64,000 bases of DNA from Halobacillus karajensis (GCF_900108515.1 NZ_FNWW01000003.1:62001-126000); one strand, 5' to 3'; shown: positions 1 through 7,710, counted from the stretch's first letter. Notes: generated from the sequence alone by a model not told the origin. Numbers and translations: made by a program.

Positions 1-290
1 AAGACTGGTTTCCCGCTTATTTGAAGTCCCTGCCGGTCGCGGGAAACAGTGAACGATTTGTCGGCGGTACGATTCGCTCACGCATGCAGGATACGGCTGC
101 CCAAAATAATGTCAAAGCAAAGACAGGTTCTTTGACCGGCGTCTCCTCCCTTTCTGGGTATGTGACGACAGCCGATGGAGAAACTTTGATTTTTGCGCTT
201 GTCTTTAATAACTATTTGGATGATGTAGAGGATATTGAAGACGAAATCGCGGTTACTCTCGCAGAACATCATTTAGCCCCATCTGAATAA
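1..290 (+). CDS. D-alanyl-D-alanine carboxypeptidase (S13/PBP4 family), C-terminal fragment
   Basis: The frame is open from the window edge (codons from base 3), so only about the last 95 residues are seen. They contain [17 protein letters not shown], the KTG box of the penicillin-binding fold, followed by the strand and helix that close S13 carboxypeptidases (DacB/DacC type). The family trims D-Ala from peptidoglycan stem peptides outside the membrane; the SXXK and SXN boxes would lie upstream of the window. A strong terminator follows at once, so this is the last gene of its unit. Another penicillin-binding subfamily is possible, but KTG followed by SGYV favours S13. Confidence 0.8.
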   Translation, partial: DWFPAYLKSLPVAGNSERFVGGTIRSRMQDTAAQNNVKAKTGSLTGVSSLSGYVTTADGETLIFALVFNNYLDDVEDIEDEIAVTLAEHHLAPSE

Positions 291-300
291 ATCGAAAAAA

Positions 301-336
301 ACGGACTTGTCTATGAATGACAAGTTCGTTTTATTG
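301..336 (+). terminator. Rho-independent terminator after the carboxypeptidase
   Basis: An 11-bp stem (301-311 with 319-329, one G-T pair) closes a 7-nt loop and runs into TTTTATT. Confidence 0.85.
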
Positions 337-414
337 TTTGCTTTTAGTTTCATGGGTAGATTGTAGTCATTAAGGGAAAGACTAATGATGTCATTTTACA
401 ATGGAGGGTTTTCA

Positions 415-1626
415 ATGCATGGATTTCATGATGTCTTTATTTTAATCTTACTACTATTGGCTGTATCGGTTACCGTCATTGCCATTGCAAAGTTATTGAA
501 GCAACCGGACTCTATTGCTCTTGTTCTTGTAGGGCTTGTACTCGGAATGACCCAGCTTCCAGTCCTTGAAGATGCTGAACGCTACATCACCCAATCGGAG
601 ATCTTTCAGGCGACGATTATTTCCCTTTTTTTACCGATTCTGCTTGGAGACGCCACCTTGAAGCTCCCGTTCCACCACCTTTTTTCACAAAAGAAAACCG
701 TACTGGGACTGGCGTTTTTAGGGACGTTTATTTCCTCGTTAAGTATTGGGGCGGCGACCTATTTTCTACTGGATTTGCCTTTGGCTGTTGCTTTTACGTT
801 TGCTGCGCTGATGAGTGCGACAGACCCGATCAGTGTGCTGTCCATTTTTAAATCACTGGGCGTGAAACAGAAAATGTCTACCATTATGGAGGGAGAGTCC
901 TTATTCAATGATGGGATTGCGGTGGTGCTCTTTAAAATCGCAAGTATTTATCTGCTTACGTATATTGAAATGGGATGGATCGGTTTAGGAAATGGTGTGT
1001 TCTTGTTTTTAAAATTTGCCGTAGGCGGAGCGTTGATCGGATTGCTTCTTGGTTATCTTTTCTCTCAAGTGATCCGTGTGTTTGATGATTATCCGCTTGA
1101 GGTCGCTTTCAGTGCACTTTTGTTCTTCGGAAGCTACTTTATTGCTGAACACTTCCATACATCAGGGGTAATTGCTGTTGTCGTCGGTGGTTTTGTATTT
1201 GGGGATTACGGTGCGAAAATCGGCATGTCCAAAGAAACGAAAACGAATCTTAACACGTTCTGGGACTCTGTGACATTGATTGCCAATGCGTTGATCTTTC
1301 TGATGGTCGGGATGGAAATTCGTAATATTGATTTTGCGGGGAACTGGGGATATATCGCAGGAGCCATCATAATCGTGATTGTCGGCCGAACGATCGCTGT
1401 TTATCTCGGTACCGGTTGGGTGAAAGAGATTTCGTCTAAAGAGAGGCTTCTGATTAACTGGGGCGGATTGAGAGGAAGTCTATCTATTGCCCTTGCCCTC
1501 AGCCTCCCGATGGATTTTGATGGTCGAGATCAAGTCTTACTTCTTACATTCTCTGTCGTCCTGTTTTCTCTGATTATCCAGGGGTTGACACTTAAACCAC
1601 TGATCAAAAAACTCAAACTCGCCTAA
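415..1626 (+). CDS. Na+/H+ antiporter, CPA1 (NhaP-like) family
   Basis: This is a polytopic membrane protein of about 403 residues, with roughly 12 hydrophobic segments. The CPA1 signatures are visible: ATDPISV in the central unwound helix (acidic ion-binding region) and GESLFNDG, then a conserved WGGLRGSLSIALALSLP segment. The family exchanges cytoplasmic Na+ (or Li+/K+) for H+, which fits a salt-tolerant host. The start at 415 is chosen because GGAGGG (403-408) sits 6 nt upstream; an in-frame ATG at 385 would add 10 residues but has a poorer site. It is a single gene ended by a shared terminator. Ion specificity cannot be read from sequence. Confidence 0.88.
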   Translation: MHGFHDVFILILLLLAVSVTVIAIAKLLKQPDSIALVLVGLVLGMTQLPVLEDAERYITQSEIFQATIISLFLPILLGDATLKLPFHHLFSQKKTVLGLAFLGTFISSLSIGAATYFLLDLPLAVAFTFAALMSATDPISVLSIFKSLGVKQKMSTIMEGESLFNDGIAVVLFKIASIYLLTYIEMGWIGLGNGVFLFLKFAVGGALIGLLLGYLFSQVIRVFDDYPLEVAFSALLFFGSYFIAEHFHTSGVIAVVVGGFVFGDYGAKIGMSKETKTNLNTFWDSVTLIANALIFLMVGMEIRNIDFAGNWGYIAGAIIIVIVGRTIAVYLGTGWVKEISSKERLLINWGGLRGSLSIALALSLPMDFDGRDQVLLLTFSVVLFSLIIQGLTLKPLIKKLKLA

Positions 1627-1681
1627 TGGATACCATAATCTGGTGGACCAGGCACTCCATATTTTGGAAACTAATAACAAA

Positions 1682-1722
1682 CCAAAAGCTCCGTTTTGGA
1701 CGGAGCTTTTGGTTTTTGTTTT
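1682..1722. terminator. Bidirectional terminator between the antiporter and sirtuin genes
   Basis: A perfect 12-bp stem (1682-1693 with 1701-1712) is flanked by a T-run on the + side and an A-run on the other, so it serves both converging units. Confidence 0.85.
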
Positions 1723-1755
1723 GACGGAGCAAGGTACGCCTCATGTGTTTTTTGC

Positions 1756-2484
1756 TCAAAGACCGCGGCTTTTTAGTTGCTCGACAGCTATTGTCAGGTC
1801 TTCATGCACCACATAATCAAACAAATGGTCTTTCTCTGTAGGTTCATTATTAATGATGACAGAAGTGGTACCGTTTTGTTCAAAAGCTAGATATGGAAGC
1901 AGATTGAAGGGAGTAACAAAAAGGGACGTCCCCATCACCAAAAGGAGATCTGCTTTCTCTATGATAGCTTCTGCCTCTTCATGGGCTGTAATCAAGTCAC
2001 CAAAGAGAAGGACATCCGGTTTAAGAATCTCCCCACAATGGTCACATTCGGGCACGTTGACTTTCATCACTTCATCAAGGGAATAGGAACGCCCACAGTT
2101 CAGGCAGCTGGACTTGTTCAATGTTCCATGGTATTCAAGGACTCGTGAACTGCCGGCCAAGGAATGAAGCCCGTCCACATTTTGAGTAACGACCGATACT
2201 TCTCTTTCGTCTGTTTCCAAGTCTTTGATAAATTGGTGGACAAGATTCGGTTGGTAATCTTTTAACAGCTTCATTCTGAAAATCGCTTTATACTTTTTCC
2301 AAAAATCCTCCGGATCGTGGAAGAAGTAGTCGGATGACATGTAATATTCCCGTGCATGATCTTCGGTCCAAAGCCCTTCAGTGGAACGAAAATCCGGGAT
2401 GCCGCTCGCGGTCGATACCCCGGCTCCCGTCAGAACGGCGATATTGTCGGCACATTTCATGTTCAGCGTAATCGTTTCATACAT
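1756..2484 (-). CDS. cobB: NAD-dependent protein deacylase (sirtuin, CobB/SrtN-like)
   Basis: A compact sirtuin of 242 residues. The NAD-binding loop GAGVSTASGIPDFRS lies near residues 20-34, TQNVDGLH at 100-107, the presumed catalytic His at about 119 (YHG), and a four-Cys zinc site is formed by CLNC (127-130) and CDHC (147-150). Sirtuins remove acetyl and other acyl groups from lysines, using NAD+ and releasing nicotinamide. The gene lies 13 bp downstream of the nitroreductase gene on the same strand, so the two are probably co-transcribed. All expected catalytic and zinc residues are present. Confidence 0.93.
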   Translation of the reverse strand: MYETITLNMKCADNIAVLTGAGVSTASGIPDFRSTEGLWTEDHAREYYMSSDYFFHDPEDFWKKYKAIFRMKLLKDYQPNLVHQFIKDLETDEREVSVVTQNVDGLHSLAGSSRVLEYHGTLNKSSCLNCGRSYSLDEVMKVNVPECDHCGEILKPDVLLFGDLITAHEEAEAIIEKADLLLVMGTSLFVTPFNLLPYLAFEQNGTTSVIINNEPTEKDHLFDYVVHEDLTIAVEQLKSRGL

Positions 2485-2497
2485 AGGATAAAGCTCC

Positions 2498-3238
2498 TTA
2501 CTGCTTGTTGAAGCCTTTCTTTTTCACAATGCCTGTGACGTCCATCCGCATGGGGTTTGTGAAACGGCGAAGCATCTGATCGGTCCAGGAATCGTTACGT
2601 GTGTTCGTCTTTCGGGATTGATAATATTCGGCGATCGTTTGATCAAACGCTTCGAGTTCTGCTTCATGGTCATGTTTGTATTCATTTTCAAAATAGACGG
2701 CTGCTTTTGGCAGGCGTGGTTTCTGATCAGGGGTATGGGCAGGAACACCAATGACCATGCCGAATAGCGGGATGACATGTTTTGGAAGATGAAGGATTTC
2801 ATCGACCTTGTCGAGTTGGTTGCGAATACTGCCAATATAACAAATTCCAAGACCCATCGATTCAGCAGCAACCGCGGCATTTTGTGCAGCGAGAGCAGCA
2901 TCGATCGCAGAAACAAGAAAATGTTCACTGTTTTCAAGATTTGAAAGCATTTGCTCGTACTGTTCAGGGGACGCATTCAGCGTGTGACGATAAAGGTCGG
3001 CACAGAAAACGAGTAAATGTCCATTTTTTTTCACATATCCTTGCCCGGTAATTTCAGCAAGTTCTGTTTTTTTGTGTTCATCTGTCACGCCAATGATGGT
3101 GTAGGCCATCATATAACTGGACGTGGATGCTTGCTGGGCTGCGGCAAGAATGGTATCCAGCTGTTCCTCTGTCACTGGAACTTCTTTGAATTGTCGAATG
3201 GAGCGGTGATTTAATATCGTTTCGATTGTTTGGTTCAT
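2498..3238 (-). CDS. NADPH-dependent FMN oxidoreductase / nitroreductase (NfrA/Frp family)
   Basis: 246 residues, typical for the flavin reductase P/NfrA group. It begins with the FMN-phosphate-contacting motif HRSIRQF (residues 12-18) and has the central GLGICYIGSIRN segment that frames the flavin, followed by a long C-terminal dimer-swap region (NEYKHDHEAELEAFDQ). Such enzymes reduce free FMN, nitro compounds, quinones or disulfides with NAD(P)H. It heads a short operon with the sirtuin gene. The physiological substrate is not evident. Confidence 0.88.
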   Translation of the reverse strand: MNQTIETILNHRSIRQFKEVPVTEEQLDTILAAAQQASTSSYMMAYTIIGVTDEHKKTELAEITGQGYVKKNGHLLVFCADLYRHTLNASPEQYEQMLSNLENSEHFLVSAIDAALAAQNAAVAAESMGLGICYIGSIRNQLDKVDEILHLPKHVIPLFGMVIGVPAHTPDQKPRLPKAAVYFENEYKHDHEAELEAFDQTIAEYYQSRKTNTRNDSWTDQMLRRFTNPMRMDVTGIVKKKGFNKQ

Positions 3239-3250
3239 ACGACTGTCCTC

Positions 3251-3928
3251 CTACTGATAAATCCATAATGAATGTACCGGTTCCTCGACGGAAGGATCGG
3301 CCATTGGATCATCACTGGTGATTTGCAATTTTTCTTCATCCATAAAGGTAACAGAATGGATCGCGTATTGGTATTGATTCGGCTTTGGGATCAGGTGGTC
3401 TCCATTCGGTTCCAATCCCACCGGCTCAAGGGTATCAAGATCCATAACAATCAGTTGATGTCTATGTTCTCCATCATGGTCCCGTTGATAAATAAAAGCG
3501 ACGAAATGTTGGTCAGGTGAAACGTGAGTGGATACAAGACGGCTCAAATCGCTCATTAAGTATGAGTCTTTTTTATTAAAATCAATCATTAAATGGGAGC
3601 AGCGTTCTTCATGGCAGGCAAATTCAACCCTATACTGATCTTTCTTTATTTTTGAAAAAGGTAGGCGCCGCAGTTGTTCTTCGGGCTGATCAAAGTTATG
3701 TACATACTGGGAAAGAATAGGGTAGTCCTTATAGACAAAAGAATAGGTGGTATTTTCAAGTGTCAGCTGCATTTTTTTCTCTTTGTCTTTCGACGACTCT
3801 TGTTCTTCAAAGGTAATTTCACTTTCTTCAACTGGAGTCATATCTACCGGTTCTTCCGTATCGGCATTCGCACGGCAGCCGATGAATAACAGCACCATCA
3901 TCGCCATCAATCCATTGATTTTTAACAT
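3251..3928 (-). CDS. Putative exported lipoprotein, unknown function
   Basis: A 225-residue protein with a hydrophobic N-terminus ending in the lipobox LFIGC (Cys near residue 18), so it should be lipid-anchored on the outer face of the membrane. A Glu/Asp-rich linker follows, and then a domain of beta-strand-like segments (VSPDQHFVAFIYQRD, QLIVMDLDTLEPV) that resembles propeller-type repeats, though I cannot place it in a family. GAGGGA lies about 8 nt before the ATG. It ends 12 bp before the nitroreductase start on the same strand, so it may be the first gene of a lipoprotein-nitroreductase-sirtuin operon. Confidence 0.7.
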   Translation of the reverse strand: MLKINGLMAMMVLLFIGCRANADTEEPVDMTPVEESEITFEEQESSKDKEKKMQLTLENTTYSFVYKDYPILSQYVHNFDQPEEQLRRLPFSKIKKDQYRVEFACHEERCSHLMIDFNKKDSYLMSDLSRLVSTHVSPDQHFVAFIYQRDHDGEHRHQLIVMDLDTLEPVGLEPNGDHLIPKPNQYQYAIHSVTFMDEEKLQITSDDPMADPSVEEPVHSLWIYQ

Positions 3929-3989
3929 CGCCAGAATCCCTCACTTAAAAAAGCTCTTTCCTACAGGATACCACAAGAGGGGAACCTTC

Positions 3990-4061
3990 ATGAGTACGAA
4001 ACTTTTGCAAAATATCTTGGGATTAGGGAAGGATTCACCAACAATCGTCAAGAACTATTAA
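3990..4061 (+). CDS. Possible 23-residue small protein
   Basis: ATG at 3990 has AGAGGGG 7 nt upstream; the peptide opens MSTKLLQNILGLGKD and ends IVKNY before tandem in-frame stops. It sits 29 bp ahead of the next gene on the same strand and diverges from the lipoprotein gene. The good ribosome site is the main support. It could be a leader peptide or a chance ORF. Confidence 0.35.
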   Translation: MSTKLLQNILGLGKDSPTIVKNY

Positions 4062-4090
4062 TAAATAATAAAAAGAGTGAGGTGGGGGTA

Positions 4091-4441
4091 ATGGGAGAAC
4101 TATTTAATTTCAAAGTATTTCAACAGAAGAAAGAGAGGGAGACCAATATCCAGGACCCGAGAATGGTTGTGGCGATTTACCGAAGTGTCGTTCATTTTGT
4201 TCATATGTATCTTGATGAAATCTATGAAGATCCGATGGACCATTTGACCACACACAGTGACCTCAAATCTTTGTACAAGAATGATCGTGGGAAATTTCTC
4301 GAAACGTTCGCAGCCCTTATTCAATATTGGGAGCTCCCTCCGAACAGTGACAAAGAACTTCCCTATAATAAAGAGTTTGACTGTTTCCCGACCATAGGGG
4401 ACCTCTGTATGTATATAGAAAAAAGGGTGAAAGATCTATAA
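4091..4441 (+). CDS. Hypothetical protein, 116 residues
   Basis: A soluble, mixed-charge protein with no recognised domain; motifs seen are MVVAIYRSVVHFVHMYLDEIYED and FPTIGDLCMYIEKR. The ATG at 4091 is preferred over an upstream GTG because AGGTGG ends 6 nt before it. The last codons form half of a bidirectional terminator shared with the convergent membrane-protein gene. Function unknown. Confidence 0.62.
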   Translation: MGELFNFKVFQQKKERETNIQDPRMVVAIYRSVVHFVHMYLDEIYEDPMDHLTTHSDLKSLYKNDRGKFLETFAALIQYWELPPNSDKELPYNKEFDCFPTIGDLCMYIEKRVKDL

Positions 4442-4479
4442 GCCCATGATTACTCATGGCTCATAGCTTTCACCCTTTT
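4421..4479. terminator. Bidirectional terminator made from the coding ends of two convergent genes
   Basis: A 13-bp outer stem (4421-4433 with 4467-4479) and an inner CCATGA/TCATGG stem (4444-4449 with 4454-4459) enclose both stop codons. T-runs leave on both strands. Because the arms are coding, the two proteins end in related residues (KRVKDL and KRVKAMSHE). Confidence 0.75.
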
Positions 4480-4701
4480 CATGTTGACGATGCCAACGTA
4501 AAATTGTGTCAATCCAATCCCGAAAATAAGGGGTCCTACACTGGATGCAAGCAATGTACTGATAAATGTCTGAACCATTCCGATTGCCATCATGAGGCCG
4601 AACTTTTCAGCTTTAAAGCTGAAGTAGGATCCAATAAGTGTAGCAACCGTTATCAGTACCAGGCTTGGCATCAGCCATGGATATAACTCGATCAGTTCCA
4701 T
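4450..4701 (-). CDS. Small membrane protein, unknown function
   Basis: 83 residues with a very strong AGGAGGTGA site. At least two, probably three, hydrophobic stretches are visible (LMPSLVLITVATLIGSYF, LMMAIGMVQTFISTLLASSVG, GPLIFGIGLTQFYVGIV) with a basic C-terminus. It ends 8 bp from the convergent gene. No family recognised. Confidence 0.68.
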   Translation of the reverse strand: MELIELYPWLMPSLVLITVATLIGSYFSFKAEKFGLMMAIGMVQTFISTLLASSVGPLIFGIGLTQFYVGIVNMKRVKAMSHE

Positions 4702-4983
4702 TGTTTCACCTCCTATATATTTATATTCTGAAAATTCTTATTATTAAATGATTTTACCATGGTAAGAAACAGGCTTTCAACCGTGAAAACCGTCTAGTTT
4801 TGGCGGTTTTTCCTTAAGGTGTGAGAATTGAATACCCTGGTTCTGCATTTCTCAAACCTAAAAATATCTCCAACCTAACGAATGCCTTTCATGATACAAA
4901 AAGAGAGGCGTTGCCCTTCTTTTTGTATCATACCGGAGACCAGCCCTTTCAAAGAAAAAATACAGCTTCTGGAAGAATTTTCT
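4702..4983. other. Non-coding gap with two inverted repeats
   Basis: No credible ORF. A weak hairpin with a T-run (4785-4813, AAAACCG/CGGTTTT) and a long perfect palindrome (4891-4931, listed separately) precede the promoter of the leader-rsgA unit. Confidence 0.5.
4891..4931. repeat. Perfect 14-bp inverted repeat, possible terminator or protein site
   Basis: ATGATACAAAAAGA (4891-4904) is exactly repeated in inverse at 4918-4931 around a 13-nt centre that can add a further GGC/GCC pairing. A T5 tract lies inside the 3' arm. It stands alone, about 190 bp from the nearest upstream gene. Confidence 0.6.
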
Positions 4984-4991
4984 GATATAAT
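4984..4991 (+). promoter_or_regulatory. Extended -10 promoter for the leader-rsgA unit
   Basis: The TG at 4983-4984, one base and then TATAAT (4986-4991) form a TGnTATAAT extended -10 element; no good -35 is seen 17 bp upstream. The expected start near 4998 would give a short 5' region that begins just before the leader ribosome site. Confidence 0.6.
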
Positions 4992-5011
4992 AAGATTAAC
5001 TAAAAAAGTAA

Positions 5012-5110
5012 GGAGTGATGTGTTATGACAGACATTCAACGTTCAATTAAACAAAATATAGTCAACTACGGAGGACATCACTCGTAACGTCCTCCTAAAA
5101 ATCAGGAGGA
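5012..5110 (+). promoter_or_regulatory. Erm-like translational attenuator controlling the RsgA paralogue
   Basis: Four complementary segments are present. Segment 1, GAGTGATGT (5013-5021, leader ribosome site), pairs 9/9 with segment 2, ACATCACTC (5075-5083). Segment 2 also offers GGAGGAC (5070-5076), pairing 7/7 with segment 3, GTCCTCC (5089-5095). Segment 3 as TCCTCCT (5090-5096) pairs 7/7 with segment 4, AGGAGGA (5104-5110), the rsgA ribosome site. Pairings 1:2 plus 3:4 hide the site; 2:3 exposes it. No T-run follows 3:4, so control would be at translation. This matches the known ermC logic; the trigger is inferred to be a ribosome stalled on the leader. Confidence 0.72.
5025..5087 (+). 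CDS. Leader peptide (20 residues) of the RsgA-paralogue attenuator
   Basis: The ATG follows AGGAGTGATG; the peptide is MTDIQRSIKQNIVNYGGHHS. Its last codons (YGGHHS) are segment 2 of the RNA switch and its stop lies between segments 2 and 3, so its translation must decide which hairpin forms. A ribosome held at or before about codon 10 would leave segment 2 free. The sequence does not match leader peptides I remember from erm or cat genes. Confidence 0.65.
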   Translation: MTDIQRSIKQNIVNYGGHHS

Positions 5111-5115
5111 ATGAA

Positions 5116-6141
5116 ATGAAACGGACGAATGACGAACTATTTTTTAAAGCACAGGTCGATCATAGCGAAAAGGTGGGCAGGGTAACCCGGTTGACACACG
5201 GATTATATACAGTGGCTGATGAGACAGGTGAGCGAACAGGAGAAGTATCCGGGCGGTTCCACCATAATGTCCAGGTGGCCAGTGACTATCCGGCAGTTGG
5301 AGACTGGGTCACTTTTGAGCCGTATGATCAAGGAGAACGGGCAAAAATTCACAGGGTGCTTAACCGCAAAACCGTTTTATCCCGAAAACAGGCAGGCGGC
5401 AAGCATGAGGAACAAGTGATCGCTGCCAACGTGGATACGGTTTTTGTTGTAACGTCATTAACCGAGGAATTCAATGGAAGACGGTTGGAACGTTACGTGC
5501 AGCAGATTTACGAAAGCGGTGCCCGTCCTGTTGTCTTATGTACAAAAAAAGACTTATGTGCAACGGTCCAGGCATATATGGTCCAGGTGGAACGTGCAGC
5601 TCCAGGAGTCTCTGTCTATGCCGTTAACAGTTTGACAGGGGAGGGGATGGCAGAACTACAGGCTGAACTGCGTCCAGGCGAGACGATATCTCTCGTCGGC
5701 TCCTCAGGTGTAGGGAAATCCACCCTGATCAACCATTGGCTAGGAATAGAAAAGCAAGCGACTCAAACAGTGAGGGAAGAGGACCAACGCGGTCGTCACA
5801 CCACCACCCACCGTGAACTGTTCGAGCTTCCAAACGGCACCTCTATCATTGACACCCCGGGGATGCGTGAGTTGCAGTTATGGGGCGGTGCTGAAGAAGG
5901 GGTCGACCAAACTTTTGCAGATATTGACCTTTTACGGGCGGATTGTAAATTCAGAGATTGTAAGCATGAGCAGGAACCTGGGTGTGCGGTGCAGAAAGCG
6001 ATCGAAGATGGGAAACTCGATGAGGATCGGTTAAAAAATTACAATAAGTTAAAACGGGAGTTGAAGCGGCTGGAACTGAAAGCGCGCTACGGTACCCACC
6101 GGACAAACCGGATGCTTTATGGGCCCAATGGGATGAAATAA
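5116..6141 (+). CDS. rsgA: Ribosome small-subunit-dependent GTPase (RsgA/YjeQ paralogue)
   Basis: 341 residues. An N-terminal OB-fold region (about 15-80) is followed by a circularly permuted GTPase domain in the order G4 TKKD (143-146), P-loop GSSGVGKST (195-203), switch RGRHTTTHREL (225-235) and G3 DTPG (246-249). A zinc knuckle C277-C282-H284-C290 and a basic C-terminal helix complete it. RsgA checks late 30S subunit assembly at the decoding centre. Bacillus rsgA normally lies beside prkC and rpe and is about 40 residues shorter, so this isolated gene is likely a second copy. It follows a leader peptide and RNA switch, which suggests induction when translation is disturbed. A short ATG-AAA-TGA at 5111 is ignored. 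Confidence 0.9.
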   Translation: MKRTNDELFFKAQVDHSEKVGRVTRLTHGLYTVADETGERTGEVSGRFHHNVQVASDYPAVGDWVTFEPYDQGERAKIHRVLNRKTVLSRKQAGGKHEEQVIAANVDTVFVVTSLTEEFNGRRLERYVQQIYESGARPVVLCTKKDLCATVQAYMVQVERAAPGVSVYAVNSLTGEGMAELQAELRPGETISLVGSSGVGKSTLINHWLGIEKQATQTVREEDQRGRHTTTHRELFELPNGTSIIDTPGMRELQLWGGAEEGVDQTFADIDLLRADCKFRDCKHEQEPGCAVQKAIEDGKLDEDRLKNYNKLKRELKRLELKARYGTHRTNRMLYGPNGMK

Positions 6142-6146
6142 TAGGT

Positions 6147-6186
6147 AAAGCTTGTAGAGAATCCTATTTCTCTGCAAGCTTTTTTT
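6147..6186 (+). terminator. Terminator of the RsgA-paralogue gene
   Basis: A 15-bp stem with one mismatch (6147-6161 with 6168-6182) plus T-run. The 5' arm and loop nearly repeat the terminator at 42271-42309. Confidence 0.85.
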
Positions 6187-6279
6187 GTAATGAATGGATT
6201 CGTTTCCTGAACCAAGCTTAAAGGGATTCCGATCTCTGGATTACTTCCAAGAGTCCCCAGTTCACACTCAGTCCAAATG

Positions 6280-6315
6280 AAAAGACAGCCCTCCTATATT
6301 GGAGGACTGTCTTTT
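6280..6315 (-). terminator. Terminator of glnA
   Basis: AAAAGACAG (6280-6288) pairs with CTGTCTTTT (6307-6315) with an inner CCTCC/GGAGG stem; the T-run is on the minus strand, just beyond the glnA stop. Confidence 0.8.
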
Positions 6316-6323
6316 CGGTTGTA

Positions 6324-7634
6324 TTACTTATTCATGTATTTATCGATTTCCCACTTGCTGACTTGCAACGAGTATGCTGTCCATTCTTCCTCTTTATCTT
6401 CAATAAACACTTTAGATGTGTGATCACCCAGTGCGTGCAGGAGAAGTTCGTCTTGCTTAAGAGCGGAGAGAGCTTCTTTTAAGTTTGTTGGAAGTGTTGG
6501 TACACTATCGTCTTCCACTTCATAAAGGTTACGGCTCTCCGCTTCTCCAGCGTCCATTTCATTCCGGATTCCATCAAGACCGGCCTGAATGAGGACAGCA
6601 AGAGTTAAATATGGGTTCGCTGTCGGGTCTGGGTTACGGACTTCAAAGCGTGTTCCCTGTCCGCGAGTGGTTGGTACACGCACCATGCAGCTGCGGTTGG
6701 AGTGAGACCAAGCGATACTTACAGGTGCTTCATAACCAGGAACGAGACGCTTATAAGAGTTTACGTTCGGGTTTGTAATTGCTGCCATACCACGGGCGTG
6801 GTGCAGGATACCAGCGATGAACTGTTTCATTGTTTTAGAAACGCCATCATGGGCATCTTCATCATAAAAGGCGCTGCTTCCATTTTGGAATAAGGAAAGG
6901 TGGCAGTGCATTCCGGAACCATTCTCACCTGAGATTGGTTTTGGCATGAAGGTTGCATGGTAATCATGATTGGTTGCAATATCTTTGACCACGTTTTTGA
7001 ATGTTTGGATGTTATCAGCTGTCTTGACCATGCTGTCAAAACGGAAGTTAATTTCATGCTGTCCCATCGCTACTTCGTGGTGGGAAGCTTCCATTTCGAA
7101 ACCGAAATTCTTAAGTGTGCGGACAATGTCACGGCGTACTTTATCGCCTTTATCTTTTGGTGATGCATCAAAGTATCCGCCACGGTCGTTCATTTGACGA
7201 ATAGGGTAGCCGTCTTTATCTAGTTTAAATAGGAAGAACTCTGGCTCTGGACCTACATTTACGGTGTAGCCCATCTCTTCAGCTTCCTGCATTGCTCGTT
7301 TAAGAATGTAACGAGGGTCTCCTTCGAATGGCGTACCATCCGGTTTGTAGATATCACAAATGAAGCGCGCACTGCGATCTTCATCAACCAAAGAAGGAAG
7401 TAGTAGGAAAGTATCTAAATCCGGGACGAGGTACATGTCACTCTCCTGGATATCAGAGAAACCGGAAATGGAAGAACTGTCAAACATCGCTTCATTGTTT
7501 AATACCATTTCAAGTTCTTCAACTGGTAGTTCAACATTTTTTGTATCCCCATACATGTCTGTGAATTCAAGTACTAGGAATTCAACATTGTTTTCTCGTA
7601 CTTCCTGTTTAATCTGTTCTTTTGTGTAAGTCAT
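6324..7634 (-). CDS. glnA: Type I glutamine synthetase
   Basis: 436 residues, full length for GS-I-alpha. Recognisable parts are the beta-grasp start, GPEPEFFLF (metal-binding Glu), GSGMHCHLSLF, NPNVNSYKRLVPGYEAPV with the nucleotide loop, and RFEVRNPDPTANPYL near the C-terminus. It makes glutamine from glutamate, ammonia and ATP as a dodecamer. Bacillus glnA usually follows glnR; here it stands alone, so it may be a second GS or a separated glnA. AGAGAGGG precedes the ATG. A perfect GlnR/TnrA box lies 77-93 bp upstream, pointing to nitrogen control. Confidence 0.95.
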   Translation of the reverse strand: MTYTKEQIKQEVRENNVEFLVLEFTDMYGDTKNVELPVEELEMVLNNEAMFDSSSISGFSDIQESDMYLVPDLDTFLLLPSLVDEDRSARFICDIYKPDGTPFEGDPRYILKRAMQEAEEMGYTVNVGPEPEFFLFKLDKDGYPIRQMNDRGGYFDASPKDKGDKVRRDIVRTLKNFGFEMEASHHEVAMGQHEINFRFDSMVKTADNIQTFKNVVKDIATNHDYHATFMPKPISGENGSGMHCHLSLFQNGSSAFYDEDAHDGVSKTMKQFIAGILHHARGMAAITNPNVNSYKRLVPGYEAPVSIAWSHSNRSCMVRVPTTRGQGTRFEVRNPDPTANPYLTLAVLIQAGLDGIRNEMDAGEAESRNLYEVEDDSVPTLPTNLKEALSALKQDELLLHALGDHTSKVFIEDKEEEWTAYSLQVSKWEIDKYMNK

Positions 7635-7710
7635 ACATTACCCTCTCTTTTACTAATATATTATGAGATTTGCATCCAAATACTTGCTGGATAACGGCCT
7701 CACTTTTCTA

